A stretch of DNA of 64,000 nucleotides, taken from Gigantopelta aegis (Eukaryota > Mollusca > Gastropoda > Neomphalida > Peltospiridae). The stretch lies in the NCBI RefSeq assembly GCF_016097555.1, contig NC_054708.1:18138596-18202595 (forward strand). The letters run 5' to 3'. Shown piece after piece: positions 35,901-42,818 of this stretch (the first letter of the stretch is position 1; every line of letters starts with the position of its first letter). A program made the translations under genes and the position numbers. The notes below the pieces were generated by a model. It saw only the letters and a program-made list of their open reading frames with translations, searched no databases and had not been told where the DNA came from.

Positions 35901-38900
35901 GCCACCATTCTGGTTGTTGTTACTAACATCACCTGCATTGGTCTGTGACGGGTATCTCTAGGAGGAGAGCTTACCAAGGTTGGCATTATTCTTCCACTAG
36001 TCAGCCTTTTTCCGGTTTGGGGAGTTATCACAAGCATCTACGGATTTCGGCACCCACCACCATCTGTTGAATGCTGCCCTTGTTTGAGGACAGGTAATGT
36101 GAAAAGAAATGGAGAAAACTTGGAGTGTTTTCTCTTTTATAGATACATTACCTGTCCTCAAGATTTCATCCCGCCCGGGCCTCCCCGCTGCCTGTTCTCC
36201 GTGCGATGCGCTCAGGGAAAAAGAAGGAAGTTACAGTCATGTGACCAGAACTAGAGAGCAGTATGCTGTAGAAGAATTTAGGCCATCCCATTGGCTGTTG
36301 GGATGTTCGGACCAGACCACTTGCGTGGGGGGCAGGTGCCCTTGTTTGAGGACAGGTAATGTATCTATAAAAGAGAAAACAGTTTTATTGTATTAATATG
36401 ATGTTACAGTTTTATTTATTTTATTATTTAATTTATTCCTCCAGGCATTGCAGAAAACTTGTGCGTGTTTAAACAACACTTGTCTTGTGTGGTTTCTTTC
36501 CAGCAAGCTGGTTTGCATCCCACTGCTGAACAGATTGAACTGTTTGCATATCACTTGCCAAATGCAACCTTATCAAACCTCATTGTGAGTATTAAAACAA
36601 AGATTTTTTAGACCAATTTGCATATCACTTGCCAAATGCAACCTTAACAAACCTCATTGTGAGTATTAAAACAAAGATTTTTAGACCAATTTGCATATCA
36701 CTTGCCAGACTTCATTTAATAAGGAAACAAAGAACCAAGAGCCCATATTTTTGAAGCTATCTTAGTGCTACAAAATCATAAAACCATTGTAGACTATGAT
36801 GTGACTGGCGTGTGCTGTAATGATCTCATAGCCTACGATGGTTTTACCATTTCTTATCTCTAAAATAGCTTTTCAAAATATAATCCTGTCCGTAGTAACC
36901 AGGAGGACTATTCTCCCCCCCCCCCCCCCAACTTGAGTTTGAAAATGTAGAATTTGTTTTGTCCTACTCTATATAAACTGATCAAAATGTGGCTTGTGTC
37001 CCCTCACCCTCGCCTCCTCACTAGAGATTGTGCCCCCCCACCCCCTCCAGATATCGTTCATATGGGCCTGAGAACGTCTTAAGAACAGATTGAACTTTTT
37101 GCATATTACTTGCCAAATATAACCTACCTTGTAAAATCTAATACAGTAGTAGGTATTAAAATAAAATCTAAATAGACTGAAAAGGAAAGCTACAAGCACC
37201 TAATTTACATAAAAAGTCAATAAATAGAAGGAAATTAATAGTGCATTTTGTTTTTGCATTTCAAATGTTTTTTCAAGACAGTGTTAAGTCTGGGTGAAAA
37301 AAAAAATCTTTTTTATCAGCTATATGTTTTTACGGATGTGAATTCTATGATTTATTTTGTAGGACATTTTTATGACCTTGTCTCAGCTTGACAGTGACAA
37401 GTACTTTATGTGTAACATGGACGACTTCAAGTTCTTGGCAGACATGATTGAACACGTACCTCTCTCCCTGCGAGTTCGCTACGTCTTCTGTTGTGCTCCG
37501 ATACCCAAAAAACAACCATTCGTCTGTACCATGTTTCTCAAGGTAGGTTTTTAAGCACTAGGAATTAACTATTCAGCTTAAGAATTTTTATTGTGGTTAT
37601 AATACTTCCAATTATTTGTTTTATAAATAAAAATCTGACTATTGAAAAAAATGGGTTATGTAAATTAAATTTTCTAAGAAAGAACTGTAAAATGAGTTGT
37701 TATTTTACAAAAGCAGCAATGACTATTGTGATATTTGACTGAAAAAAAGGGTTTAAGTTTGGTCTTTAAAAGAAAGAAAAAATGTTGCATAAGATTAGTA
37801 ATTTTAGAATGTATCATATGTATTATGTTGTAAAATCTCTCCAAACAGTGCAATAACTTGTTGTTTTCATTACTGTGTAGTTTGCTCGACGGTTCAGCCA
37901 GAATGAGCCCCTGACATTAGAATGGATCTGCCGCCAGCTGGGCTGGCCATTTACCCCTCCCAGAACTCTCTCCGATCTTGTTCACCTTGAAGGTGTCTTT
38001 GATGTCCTTGACCTTTACCTGTGGCTCAGGTAGGATATCAATATTTTAATTATTAATACATTCACACAGGTGTTAAGAATTTACAAGAGTTATGCAAATT
38101 GACATATATACAGTGAAATCTCTCAAAACCAGACATTTTTTGCAGCCCCATTTTAAATATCTGTAGAGAAGGAATCTCTCTAAACCGGATACCTCTTAAA
38201 ACTGGATGTTCTAGTTGGTCCCAAGGGTGTTTGGTTTAGAGGAGTTTCACTGTAGTTAATTTGAAATTGATTTTCATGTTATATCCAATTAATGTTCAAG
38301 CAAGCTGTCCTGGGCACACTTCAACCTTCTATGTCATCTGTCCACGAGAGGGATGATGGTTAGTTGTTGGTGATTAGCGAGAGAGGTTAGTGTAGTGGCT
38401 TTTCATTTCCCCTGCTGGGATGCGAACCCAGTACCTAGTAGCCTTAAAACCGATGGCTTCAGCACCACACCACAAAAGCTGGTTGCAGCCTATAAGAACA
38501 GTTGACTGCTTTGTACAGGTCAGTTCATACCAGGTACATAGCTCACAGGGCTTTTTCTTTGTGATAGTTTGGTTACCACAGTTTGGCCCGAGCTACCAGA
38601 TTCTCAAATATTTAAATTAACCATTCTTTTGAAATTGTATTAAAATTTGTTCATTATTAAAAATTAAGAATAAATAAGTGACATATTTAATTCACCTTTG
38701 AATATAACAAAGCAGTAAATATAGAATACTATACGAGTTTTCGCTAGATATCATTTTTACGAAACGAGTGAACTTCCCAAACGTATCTGACCGAACGAAA
38801 GTGAGGTCAGATACGTTTGGGAAGTTCACGAGTTTCATAAAAATGATATCTAGCGAAAACGAGAGTGGTATTTTATTTATTACCCTCCTTTAAATCACGC

Positions 38901-41386
38901 AAATTATGAAAAATAAATAAATAAATTTTGCATTTCAAGACTGGATGTTGATTTGAATAACTAGCCGGTGCACGACTACGTACCGCCGCATTGAGAAATA
39001 GTTCGTTGTACTTCCGCTACTTCTCAGTGACGTTTTCAGGGGAGTGATGTAGACGTACTTCCCCATAAATTTCCATCCGGTTTCTTTTTTTAATTTAAAG
39101 ACATCTGTAAGGTACATGCATCAATATATGTTTATTTTCATATTGGGTGAAAAATGGGTAAAACTAATGCATAATTCCATATTTTAATAAAACGCCCCCA
39201 AGAAACAAATGTTCCCGTTACGCCACTGGTTATGCTAATAATGATGAATTCACAAATCACAACAGACAATAACAATTTGTTGACCAAAAATCCAACCAAT
39301 GAGAGAATAACAAGTGTTTTTGCAGTTAAAAAACGTGTAGCTTGCAAAAGCAGCTGAGTTCACGGGAAAACTAAAGTTATAACTTTAAGGTCGACGACAG
39401 TCACTTTTCGCGCCCTTGTTTTGGCTTTGTACACAATAAATATAGCATATCTTACCGTAATTTGACTTGAAATCCATATTTCGTAAAAGGTACAATTTTT
39501 TAATCACAGAATGTTTTTCAAACACATTTAGGTGCTTCAGTAATGTTCGGAAAAAAAAAAATCAATAGGAATTTTGCATTGGATTTTTTCCAGCATTCTT
39601 AAAACGGAAACGTCATGTACCCAGTTTTTGCTTCTTATTGTAAGGAGGTGCAAAGTGACGTCATTGGAATTCTGATGTCATTCAAATTCAAAATTAGCTA
39701 TATTATTACAATGCATCGCCACTTTAAAATAAAAACTGGTCTACTAACCTTGACCCCTGTTAAATTTCTACAACAAGCAAACAACGCTGTTTACAGGTCG
39801 GTATATTTTACTTTTTTATAATTCTACAAAAAATATTAAATTTAAGTTTAAAAAAAAAAAAAAATACCGTTGGATATGTTTCATTTATTGTGTACTAAGC
39901 CAAAACAATGGTCCAAAAAGTGACTGTCGTAGACCTTAATAATGATGAATTCACAAATCACAACTGACAATAACAATTTGTAGACCAACAATCCACATAA
40001 TAAATAAAATAAATATGTTTAATTATTGTTCTGTTCATTATTTAAAAATATTTCTCGCGCGGTCCAGTTTACATCAACTTTTAATGAATGACATTGCTGA
40101 ATCGGTGAATGACATTTGTAGTAAAAGTTGTGGATGTTACTGACCTTGACATTAATTATGAATGAAAAAAATAGTCCCGTTATGCTAATACGGTCGCTGT
40201 CCAACTAATTGAAATTGACTCTGTTCCCTGTTGACAAATCAAAATACAGTTTGTAATACGCACCTGGTGGTGCGTACAAAATTTGTACGACACCGCTATA
40301 TCTTCACCAGGAGGGTAATAATTTTTTTTTTTACTATTATAATTTACTTATTTACTTGTTATTTATAAATTTGACATTTTAAACAGCTTTTTGTTCATTT
40401 CTATATTTTGGAAAACCGTATTCTTTCACCCTTCTCTGGGGTGGGACGTAGCCCAGTGGTAAATCATTCGCTTGATGTGCGGTCGGTCAGGGATCGATCC
40501 CTGTCGGTGGGACCATTGGGCTATTTCTCGTTCCAGCCAGTGCACCACGACTGGTATATCAAAGGCCATGGTATGTGCTACCCTATCTGTGGGATGGTGC
40601 ATATAAAAGATCCCTTGCTGCTAATCGAATCGAATAGCCCATGAAATGGCAACAGCGGGTTTCCTCTCTCATTATCTGTGTGATCCTTAATCATATGTCC
40701 GATGCCATATAACCATAAATACAATGTGTTGATAAAAATAAATAAAGTTTTGTTTGTTTAATGACACCACTAGAGCACATTGATTCATTAATCATTGGCT
40801 ATTGGATGTCAGACATTTCGTAATTTTTCACGTATAGTCATCAGAGAAAACCCTGTAACAATGTGTTGAGTGTGTCGTTAAATAAAACATTTCCTTCCTT
40901 CACCCTTTATTTAGATACCGTTTCCAGGACATGTTCCCTGACTTTGAGCACGTCCGTGACATGCAGCGTGAACTGGACTCTATAATTCAGAGTGGCGTCT
41001 ACAACATCACGCAGCTGATCAAGGCGAGCGAGAGCGCTGTCACGAGCGGTGTGCAGGACGTGGAGGACGACTTCACCATGAAGAATCTCAGTCAGCGCAA
41101 GAGGAACAAGATGGCGACGGACCACCGAGACGAGTCTCTCGAAAACAAGCGGACCACGTCGGACTCGGCCTACGATTCTCGGCTCAACAAGAGATTTCTT
41201 GGCGCGAAGCTGGGTCCGGGTCGGCTGACCGATCAGCTCATCAAACAGGGACTGTTGACAAAGGAGATGTTGGAGAAGCTGCAAAAGGAGTGGAGCGAGT
41301 CATCTGGTGGGGATGGCGATGACGATGACGAACCGCAGGGTGGGTCATCACAGGGTCAGGGAAACGAAGGGGAGAACTCATTGTGA
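17757..41386 (+). CDS. SUPV3L1: SUPV3L1/SUV3 mitochondrial ATP-dependent RNA helicase, 15 coding exons
   Basis: Spliced exons are 17757-17985, 19567-19644, 21076-21183, 21833-21947, 24915-25083, 25618-25729, 26541-26710, 27267-27318, 27717-27845, 28751-28844, 29643-29862, 36504-36584, 37363-37542, 37881-38029 and 40915-41386. They total 2358 bp with every junction GT-AG and in phase, giving 785 residues, close to the human length of about 786. Seen: an Arg-rich, acid-free N-terminus typical of a mitochondrial presequence; Walker A GPTNSGKT (193-200); Walker B DEIQ (277-280); motif [10 protein letters not shown] (from 409); motif [13 protein letters not shown] (449-459); a C-terminal region rich in Gly, Asp and Gln. 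Known for the family: a Ski2-like DExH helicase of the mitochondrial matrix that unwinds RNA and works with PNPase in mitochondrial RNA decay. The divergent neighbour starts about 600 bp upstream. The identification is secure; only donors with weak consensus (exon 1 GTTCAT, exon 2 GTTTGT) are less certain. Confidence 0.97.
18027..18047 (+). repeat. Poly-C run in SUPV3L1 intron 1
   Basis: About 21 consecutive C residues, 40 bp past exon 1; on the minus strand a guanine tract. Confidence 0.9.
18245..18520 (-). mobile_element. SINE-A copy with head
   Basis: Minus-strand copy with the central domain (GGATAGCACATACCATGGCC) and the tRNA-like head end (CAGCTAGATCCC). The tail is partly lost at the left. 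Confidence 0.82.
18994..19208 (+). mobile_element. SINE-A copy lacking the head
   Basis: Plus strand: CCAGCCAGTGCACCATGACT through GACATCCAATAGCCGATGAT to GTGTCATTAAACAAAAC. Confidence 0.85.
19567..19644 (+). CDS. SUPV3L1: SUPV3L1 exon 2
   Basis: It follows the acceptor TTTACAG and encodes [19 protein letters not shown], matching the SUV3 N-terminal helical region (FYKRKE is conserved). The donor is ACA|GTTTGT; one base is carried into exon 3. Confidence 0.93.
19996..20413. mobile_element. TIR repeat, family E, copy 1
   Basis: The ends AGTCCCCTTGAAC and GTGCCCGGTAGGGA are weak inverted repeats. It contains two related internal halves (CATGTACTGTTACAGATCA-type near 20150 and 20305) and shares AGAGTTATGG and CCCACATA segments with 25770-26032. 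Confidence 0.6.
21076..21183 (+). CDS. SUPV3L1: SUPV3L1 exon 3
   Basis: The acceptor is GTTTTGCAG. It encodes [14 protein letters not shown] and then [10 protein letters not shown], colinear with the SUV3 N-terminal domain. The donor is GCAG|GTCAGT. Confidence 0.94.
21331..21510. mobile_element. MITE family F, copy 1
   Basis: Starts TACTGTAAAACCCCTCTAAA and ends GGGTTTCACTTTA; about 180 bp with the internal themes AGAGAAGTTCT and AAAACATCTGGTTTTGAG. Five copies occur in the window, all in or after SUPV3L1. Confidence 0.75.
21833..21947 (+). CDS. SUPV3L1: SUPV3L1 exon 4
   Basis: The acceptor is ATTTCAG. It encodes [18 protein letters not shown] and [11 protein letters not shown], strongly conserved in SUV3. 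The donor is CTG|GTATTC. A 176-bp intronic tandem duplication begins 17 bp past this exon end. Confidence 0.95.
21964..22315 (+). repeat. 176-bp tandem duplication in SUPV3L1 intron 4
   Basis: The unit beginning CTGTGGT at 21964 recurs at 22140 with a few substitutions (AACCGG versus AACTGG; ACACTTG versus ACATTTG). It starts 17 bp beyond exon 4. No coding signal was seen. Confidence 0.85.
22577..23412. mobile_element. TA-flanked TIR element (Tc1/mariner-like ends)
   Basis: 836 bp. The left end CCGTATTTGACCGGAAATAA and the right end TTATTTCCGGTCAAATACGG are perfect inverted repeats of at least 25 bp, with TA on both flanks. GTGGGCTTATT recurs inside near both ends. No transposase ORF. Confidence 0.88.
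23767..24365 (-). mobile_element. SINE-A copy interrupted by SINE-B
   Basis: The tail half (23767-23900) and the body/head half (24217-24365) are on the minus strand, split at TTCCATCAG by the plus-strand SINE-B at 23907-24216; the junction sequence TTCCATCAG is repeated on both sides as a target duplication. Confidence 0.82.
23907..24216 (+). mobile_element. SINE-B, full length, nested
   Basis: tRNA-like head with A-box TAGCCCAGTGGTAAAGC and B-box CGATCGATCC, then CCCATTGGGCTATTTCTCG, the shared central domain, and a tail ending TTAAATAAAACATTTCCTTC. Confidence 0.88.
24375..24629 (+). mobile_element. SINE hybrid copy (SINE-B-like head, SINE-A tail)
   Basis: Has CCCATTGGGCTATTTCTTG upstream of the central domain, as in SINE-B, but then the GACATCCAATAGC and CTCTAGTG tail of SINE-A. 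Confidence 0.7.
24640..24706 (-). mobile_element. SINE-A head fragment
   Basis: On the minus strand GGATCTAGCTCAGTTGGTAG is a tRNA-like A-box; only the head is present. Confidence 0.65.
24915..25083 (+). CDS. SUPV3L1: SUPV3L1 exon 5 (Walker A)
   Basis: The acceptor is GATTGTAG. The exon carries the ATP-binding loop [11 protein letters not shown] and the following [17 protein letters not shown] (motif Ia). The donor AAT|GTGTGT gives in-frame joining to [11 protein letters not shown] of exon 6. Confidence 0.97.
25618..25729 (+). CDS. SUPV3L1: SUPV3L1 exon 6
   Basis: The acceptor is TTTTTTAG. It encodes [19 protein letters not shown] and [11 protein letters not shown] (motif Ib region). The donor is T|GTAAGT. 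Confidence 0.96.
25770..26032. mobile_element. TIR repeat, family E, copy 2
   Basis: The ends AGTCCTCTACCGGTCCAAC and TTGGGCCCAGTAGGGGAC pair as inverted repeats. Shorter than copy 1 because it has a single internal half. In SUPV3L1 intron 6. Confidence 0.65.
26213..26392. mobile_element. MITE family F, copy 2
   Basis: Starts TACAATGAAACCCCTCTAAA, ends GGGGTTTTACTGTG; same internal order as copy 1. Confidence 0.75.
26541..26710 (+). CDS. SUPV3L1: SUPV3L1 exon 7 (Walker B)
   Basis: The acceptor is GAACAG. It contains [10 protein letters not shown] (DExH-type motif II, DEIQ) followed by [20 protein letters not shown] (motif III region). The donor is GAG|GTACTC. Confidence 0.97.
26996..27235. 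mobile_element. TA-flanked MITE in SUPV3L1 intron 7
   Basis: The ends TACTGACGTTCAAAAGAAAC and GTTTCTTTTGGACGTCAGTA are imperfect inverted repeats continuing through TATACCAA / TTGGTATG. The flanks are TA-rich. It lies just upstream of exon 8. Confidence 0.78.
27267..27318 (+). CDS. SUPV3L1: SUPV3L1 exon 8 (52 bp)
   Basis: The acceptor is TTGCCCAG. It encodes [17 protein letters not shown], the linker between the two RecA-like domains. Two overlapping GT donors exist; only the one at 27319 keeps the frame into exon 9. Confidence 0.93.
27717..27845 (+). CDS. SUPV3L1: SUPV3L1 exon 9 (motif IV)
   Basis: The acceptor GTCTAG follows a strong pyrimidine tract. It encodes [20 protein letters not shown] and [11 protein letters not shown], the start of the second RecA-like domain. 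The donor is CCTG|GTATGC. Confidence 0.96.
28070..28312 (+). repeat. Tandem duplication with GT microsatellite
   Basis: A unit of about 135 bp containing GTGAAAAYATTTTGTGTGTG and ATGCAGTTGCCAGTGCGATT occurs twice (28070-28175, 28204-28312); the GT runs differ in length. Confidence 0.75.
28751..28844 (+). CDS. SUPV3L1: SUPV3L1 exon 10 (motif V)
   Basis: The acceptor is TTACAAAG. It encodes [20 protein letters not shown] followed by [10 protein letters not shown]. The donor is CT|GTGAGT. Confidence 0.96.
29040..29425 (+). mobile_element. SINE-B copy with insertion in its head
   Basis: A-box TATCCCAGTGGTACAGCG, then about 60 extra bases, then GCGCGATCGGTCTGGGGTCG and the normal body to AATAAAACATTTCTTTC. 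In SUPV3L1 intron 10. Confidence 0.83.
29643..29862 (+). CDS. SUPV3L1: SUPV3L1 exon 11 (motif VI)
   Basis: The acceptor is ACGTTTAG. It encodes [19 protein letters not shown] and [15 protein letters not shown], the arginine-finger motif. The donor is GAG|GTATTA. The next intron is the 6.6 kb one carrying the DIRS element. Confidence 0.97.
30213..30240 (+). repeat. Poly-G run
   Basis: About 28 consecutive G residues in SUPV3L1 intron 11, near the DIRS element. Confidence 0.9.
30900..32448 (+). pseudogene. DIRS gag-like ORF1, frameshifted
   Basis: The upstream part has paired cysteines (CPGC, then CDLC, about 30940-30995) like a zinc-binding knuckle, then a Ser/Pro/Arg-rich basic stretch (to about 31510). 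The frame then changes to the segment 31520-32134 and changes back near 32130, ending in an Arg/Pro-rich tail at about 32446. At least two frameshifts break it. Its position before RT supports the gag assignment; the sequence itself is poorly conserved. Confidence 0.6.
32450..34130 (+). pseudogene. DIRS reverse transcriptase and RNase H, inactivated
   Basis: The RT frame carries [20 protein letters not shown], motif [14 protein letters not shown] and motif C, which reads YLGD at 33173-33184 where an active enzyme has YLDD. RNase H ([16 protein letters not shown], then [15 protein letters not shown]) lies in another frame from about 33720, after a frameshift and a TGA near 33810. Both the frame breaks and the Asp-to-Gly change argue against activity. 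Confidence 0.85.
34400..35496 (+). pseudogene. DIRS tyrosine recombinase, frameshifted
   Basis: The N-terminal core-binding part ([18 protein letters not shown]) is followed by the first catalytic Arg in [12 protein letters not shown] (codon 34917-34919). The HxxR box (HELR, 35290-35301) and candidate catalytic Tyr (ANYYLRD, 35395-35400) are in another frame, so a frameshift lies between about 35010 and 35180. The R-HxxR-Y set identifies the family. Confidence 0.85.
36116..36376. repeat. Inverted-repeat right terminus of the DIRS element
   Basis: Arms near 36127-36160 and 36343-36376 are inverted copies (GAGGACAGGTAATGTATC and complement), with about 180 bp between. The enclosed sequence is shared with the fragment at 374-640. 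Confidence 0.75.
36504..36584 (+). CDS. SUPV3L1: SUPV3L1 exon 12
   Basis: The acceptor is CTTTCCAG. It encodes [20 protein letters not shown] and ATLSNLI, conserved in SUV3. The donor is ATT|GTGAGT. Its last 42 bp plus the donor are repeated in tandem just downstream. Confidence 0.96.
36543..36707 (+). repeat. Tandem copies of the SUPV3L1 exon 12 3' end
   Basis: A unit of 73-74 bp starts with TTTGCATATCACTTGCCA and runs through the exon 12 donor GTGAGT into the intron. Copy 1 (36543-36616) is partly exon, copy 2 (36617-36689) keeps the same donor, and copy 3 (36690-36707) is truncated. A diverged copy that also includes the preceding GAACAGATTGAACT is at 37083-37124. Confidence 0.85.
36736..36888. 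mobile_element. Second copy of the palindromic MITE
   Basis: Matches 6567-6710 at GAGCCCATATTTT, ATCTTAGTGCTAC and the GATGGTTTTAC arm, in the same order; more degraded at its right end. In SUPV3L1 intron 12. Confidence 0.7.
37363..37542 (+). CDS. SUPV3L1: SUPV3L1 exon 13
   Basis: The acceptor is TTTTGTAG. It encodes [20 protein letters not shown] and [20 protein letters not shown], the C-terminal SUV3 domain. The donor is AAG|GTAGGT. Confidence 0.96.
37881..38029 (+). CDS. SUPV3L1: SUPV3L1 exon 14
   Basis: The acceptor is ACTGTGTAG. It encodes [20 protein letters not shown] and [18 protein letters not shown], the conserved C-terminal helical region. The donor is AG|GTAGGA. Confidence 0.96.
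38109..38254. mobile_element. MITE family F, copy 3 (short, inverted)
   Basis: Starts TACAGTGAAATCTCTC and ends GAGGAGTTTCACTGTA; the internal order (CATTTT early, GTTGGTCCCAAGGGTGT late) is inverted relative to copies 1, 2 and 5. Confidence 0.7.
38276..38490 (-). mobile_element. SINE-C copy
   Basis: Minus strand; ATATCCAATTAATGTTCAAG, AAGCTGTCCTGGGCACA, and the head end CACCACACCACAAAAGCTGG. Diverged from the copies at 13622 and 61868. Confidence 0.7.
38743..38856. repeat. Long inverted repeat (hairpin)
   Basis: Arms of about 48 bp: TTTCGCTAGATATCATTTTT with GAACTTCCCAAACGTATCTG, and their near-perfect complement on the right, around a loop of about 15 bases. A shorter relative is at 59239-59290 (ACGTATCT / AGATACGT). 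Confidence 0.85.
38877..40320. mobile_element. Possible composite TIR element in SUPV3L1 intron 14
   Basis: The outer ends TATTACCCTCCT and AGGAGGGTAATA are inverted. Inside, AATAATGATGAATTCACAAA occurs as a direct repeat at 39236 and 39940, around a TTAA-flanked element. No transposase ORF. Confidence 0.45.
39385..39939. mobile_element. TTAA-flanked foldback element, nested
   Basis: The ends TTAAGGTCGACGACAGTCAC and GTGACTGTCGTAGACCTTAA are inverted repeats that continue through TTGTTTTGGC, for about 50-60 bp in all. TTAA on both sides suggests a piggyBac-type non-autonomous element. Confidence 0.8.
40438..40906 (+). mobile_element. SINE-B copy with a SINE-A fragment inserted in its tail
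   Basis: Head GGGACGTAGCCCAGTGGTAA at 40442, body to ACAATGTGTTGA at about 40735, then a minus-strand SINE-A fragment (40748-40858), then the SINE-B tail again (GTGTTGAGTGTGTCGTTAAA). It ends only about 10 bp upstream of the SUPV3L1 exon 15 acceptor. Confidence 0.85.
40915..41386 (+). CDS. SUPV3L1: SUPV3L1 exon 15 (terminal, stop TGA)
   Basis: The acceptor is CTTTATTTAG. It encodes [20 protein letters not shown], then [19 protein letters not shown] near the end, matching the SUV3 C-terminus. It closes with a Gly/Asp/Gln-rich tail and TGA at 41384-41386. GC content is visibly higher than in the flanking intron. Confidence 0.96.
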
Positions 41387-41540
41387 GTCGTCTGGTGATG
41401 GTGATGATGAACCGCAGGGTGGGTCTTCATGGGGTCAGTGAAACGATGGGGAGAAATCATAATGAGTTGTGTGGTGGTAATGATGATCCACAAGGTGGGT
41501 CACGAGGTCAGGGAAACAGTGGGGAGAAATCATTGTGAAA
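41300..41540 (+). repeat. Tandem triplication across the SUPV3L1 stop codon
   Basis: The last coding block (about 41300-41388), containing GATGATGACGAACCGCAG-type Asp codons and GGGGAGAA before the stop, recurs at about 41389-41467 and 41468-41540 with growing divergence. Only the first copy is in the reading frame; the TGA ends the protein before the other two. Confidence 0.8.
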
Positions 41541-42077
41541 TGATGCTCTTCTTGTTAACGGATGTTCTTTGTGCTAATAGTGAACATCTGTGATTGTTCA
41601 TGTTAAAATTGTCAGAATGAAATTCTGATAACGATGAATTTTATGGAGGTTTTTTTTTTTTTATAAACAGAGGTGTATTATAATTTCAGGTTTTAGATAA
41701 TGTTACTAAGAAAAGAAAACAGAGATTTTATACAAACTGTTTAATTTGAATTAGTATATGTACTTTGAAAGATTTACATTTAATATATACCAAATATTCC
41801 AGAAAATTAATGATTGTGTGTAACTTTAAGGTGCTTATACACTGGATTGAGTTTGTTGTGCATGTAATCTGGCTCATGTTTATAGAAAAGACATATTCAC
41901 ATTGTGCCATACTAATTTACATCAGTATTCTGTCATGTGGTGGGGGGTTTTCGAAACTGCTGTGGTTTTCCACATTCAAATAGGTTTCTAATTTATGAAC
42001 TGACTGCATGCCTCTGATATATGTATAGGAAGACAATCAGCTTTTGTATCAAAGAGGATCATGATGTCAACGGTAAA

Positions 42078-42256
42078 TTACAGTGAAAAGAAATCCCACA
42101 AACCCGGACCCGCAGTAAACTGAAATGCCCTCAAAACCAAACATTTTTAATGGTTCCTTTTTAAATGTTGCACAGAACCTCTCTAAATCAGATACTCCTT
42201 TAAACCAGACGTTTTACTTGATCTTGTGGGTGTCTGGTTTAGAGGGGTTTCACTGT
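42078..42256. mobile_element. MITE family F, copy 4 (inverted)
   Basis: Starts TTACAGTGAAAAG, ends GAGGGGTTTCACTGTA; same orientation as copy 3. Lies in the probable 3' UTR or flank of SUPV3L1. Confidence 0.75.
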
Positions 42257-42369
42257 ATGTGTAAAATGGCTAACAAATGACCGATCACAGTAGGTATGTA
42301 TAGCCTGAAAGCAAACATAGCCACATGTGCTGGACAATATATATATATGGAACATCTCCGATATATAAC

Positions 42370-42524
42370 TACAGTGAAACTCCTCTAAACCGGACACCCT
42401 CAAGACCAAGTAAAGTTAAGAGGTATCTGGTTTAGAGAGGTTCTTTTCTGTACAGGTATTTAAAAGGGAGGCCTCAAAAAACATCTGGTTTACAGAGGGT
42501 CCAGTTTTGAGAGGTTTCACTGTA
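42370..42524. mobile_element. MITE family F, copy 5
   Basis: Starts TACAGTGAAACTCCTCTAAA, ends GAGGTTTCACTGTA, in the orientation opposite to copy 4 about 110 bp away, so the pair could fold together in RNA. Confidence 0.75.
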
Positions 42525-42619
42525 TGTTTAAACACCTCATGTCATGATACAACAGTCTTTCATAAAAAGGTAAATGTTATGAGTATTATGTATATCACCT
42601 GATAGGATATGTTTTGTAT

Positions 42620-42708
42620 AGTATACTGCATCTTCATAAATCAAGGCTAATATTCGTTCCTCGTATTATGAACGAATATTAGCCTTGATTTATGAAGATG
42701 AGTATACT
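42620..42708. repeat. Near-perfect palindrome in the SUPV3L1 3' region
   Basis: Arms ATCTTCATAAATCAAGGCTA + ATATTCGTT and the exact complement, 30 bp each, with a 12-base loop, extended by AGTATACT on both sides after a one-base offset. Confidence 0.9.
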
Positions 42709-42818
42709 GGTACATGTATACACTAAGTCTGTTTGATATCAAACACAGACCCCAAGTTGAAGACAATTTGATATTAAAAACAGACAACAAGACAATTTGA
42801 TATTAAACATGTAGAGCC

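Larger units (their letters stand above)
30498..36376 (+). mobile_element. DIRS-like tyrosine-recombinase retrotransposon, decayed
   Basis: Sits in SUPV3L1 intron 11 in sense orientation and is GC-richer than its surroundings. In order: a left terminal repeat containing CATTACCTGTCCTCAAAC (30569 on), a gag-like region, RT plus RNase H, a tyrosine recombinase, then complementary terminal copies at 36078-36112 and 36327-36362. Left-end GAACATCCCAACAGCC is complementary to 36296-36311 in permuted order, as expected for the internal complementary region of DIRS elements. No DDE or INT-type integrase was seen. Frameshifts and a changed RT active site show that this copy is dead. Confidence 0.88.

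Noticed and set aside
40442..40520. tRNA gene
   Set aside because: A- and B-box-like motifs belong to a SINE head; no full cloverleaf or anticodon arm is evident, and the same sequence recurs in SINE copies.
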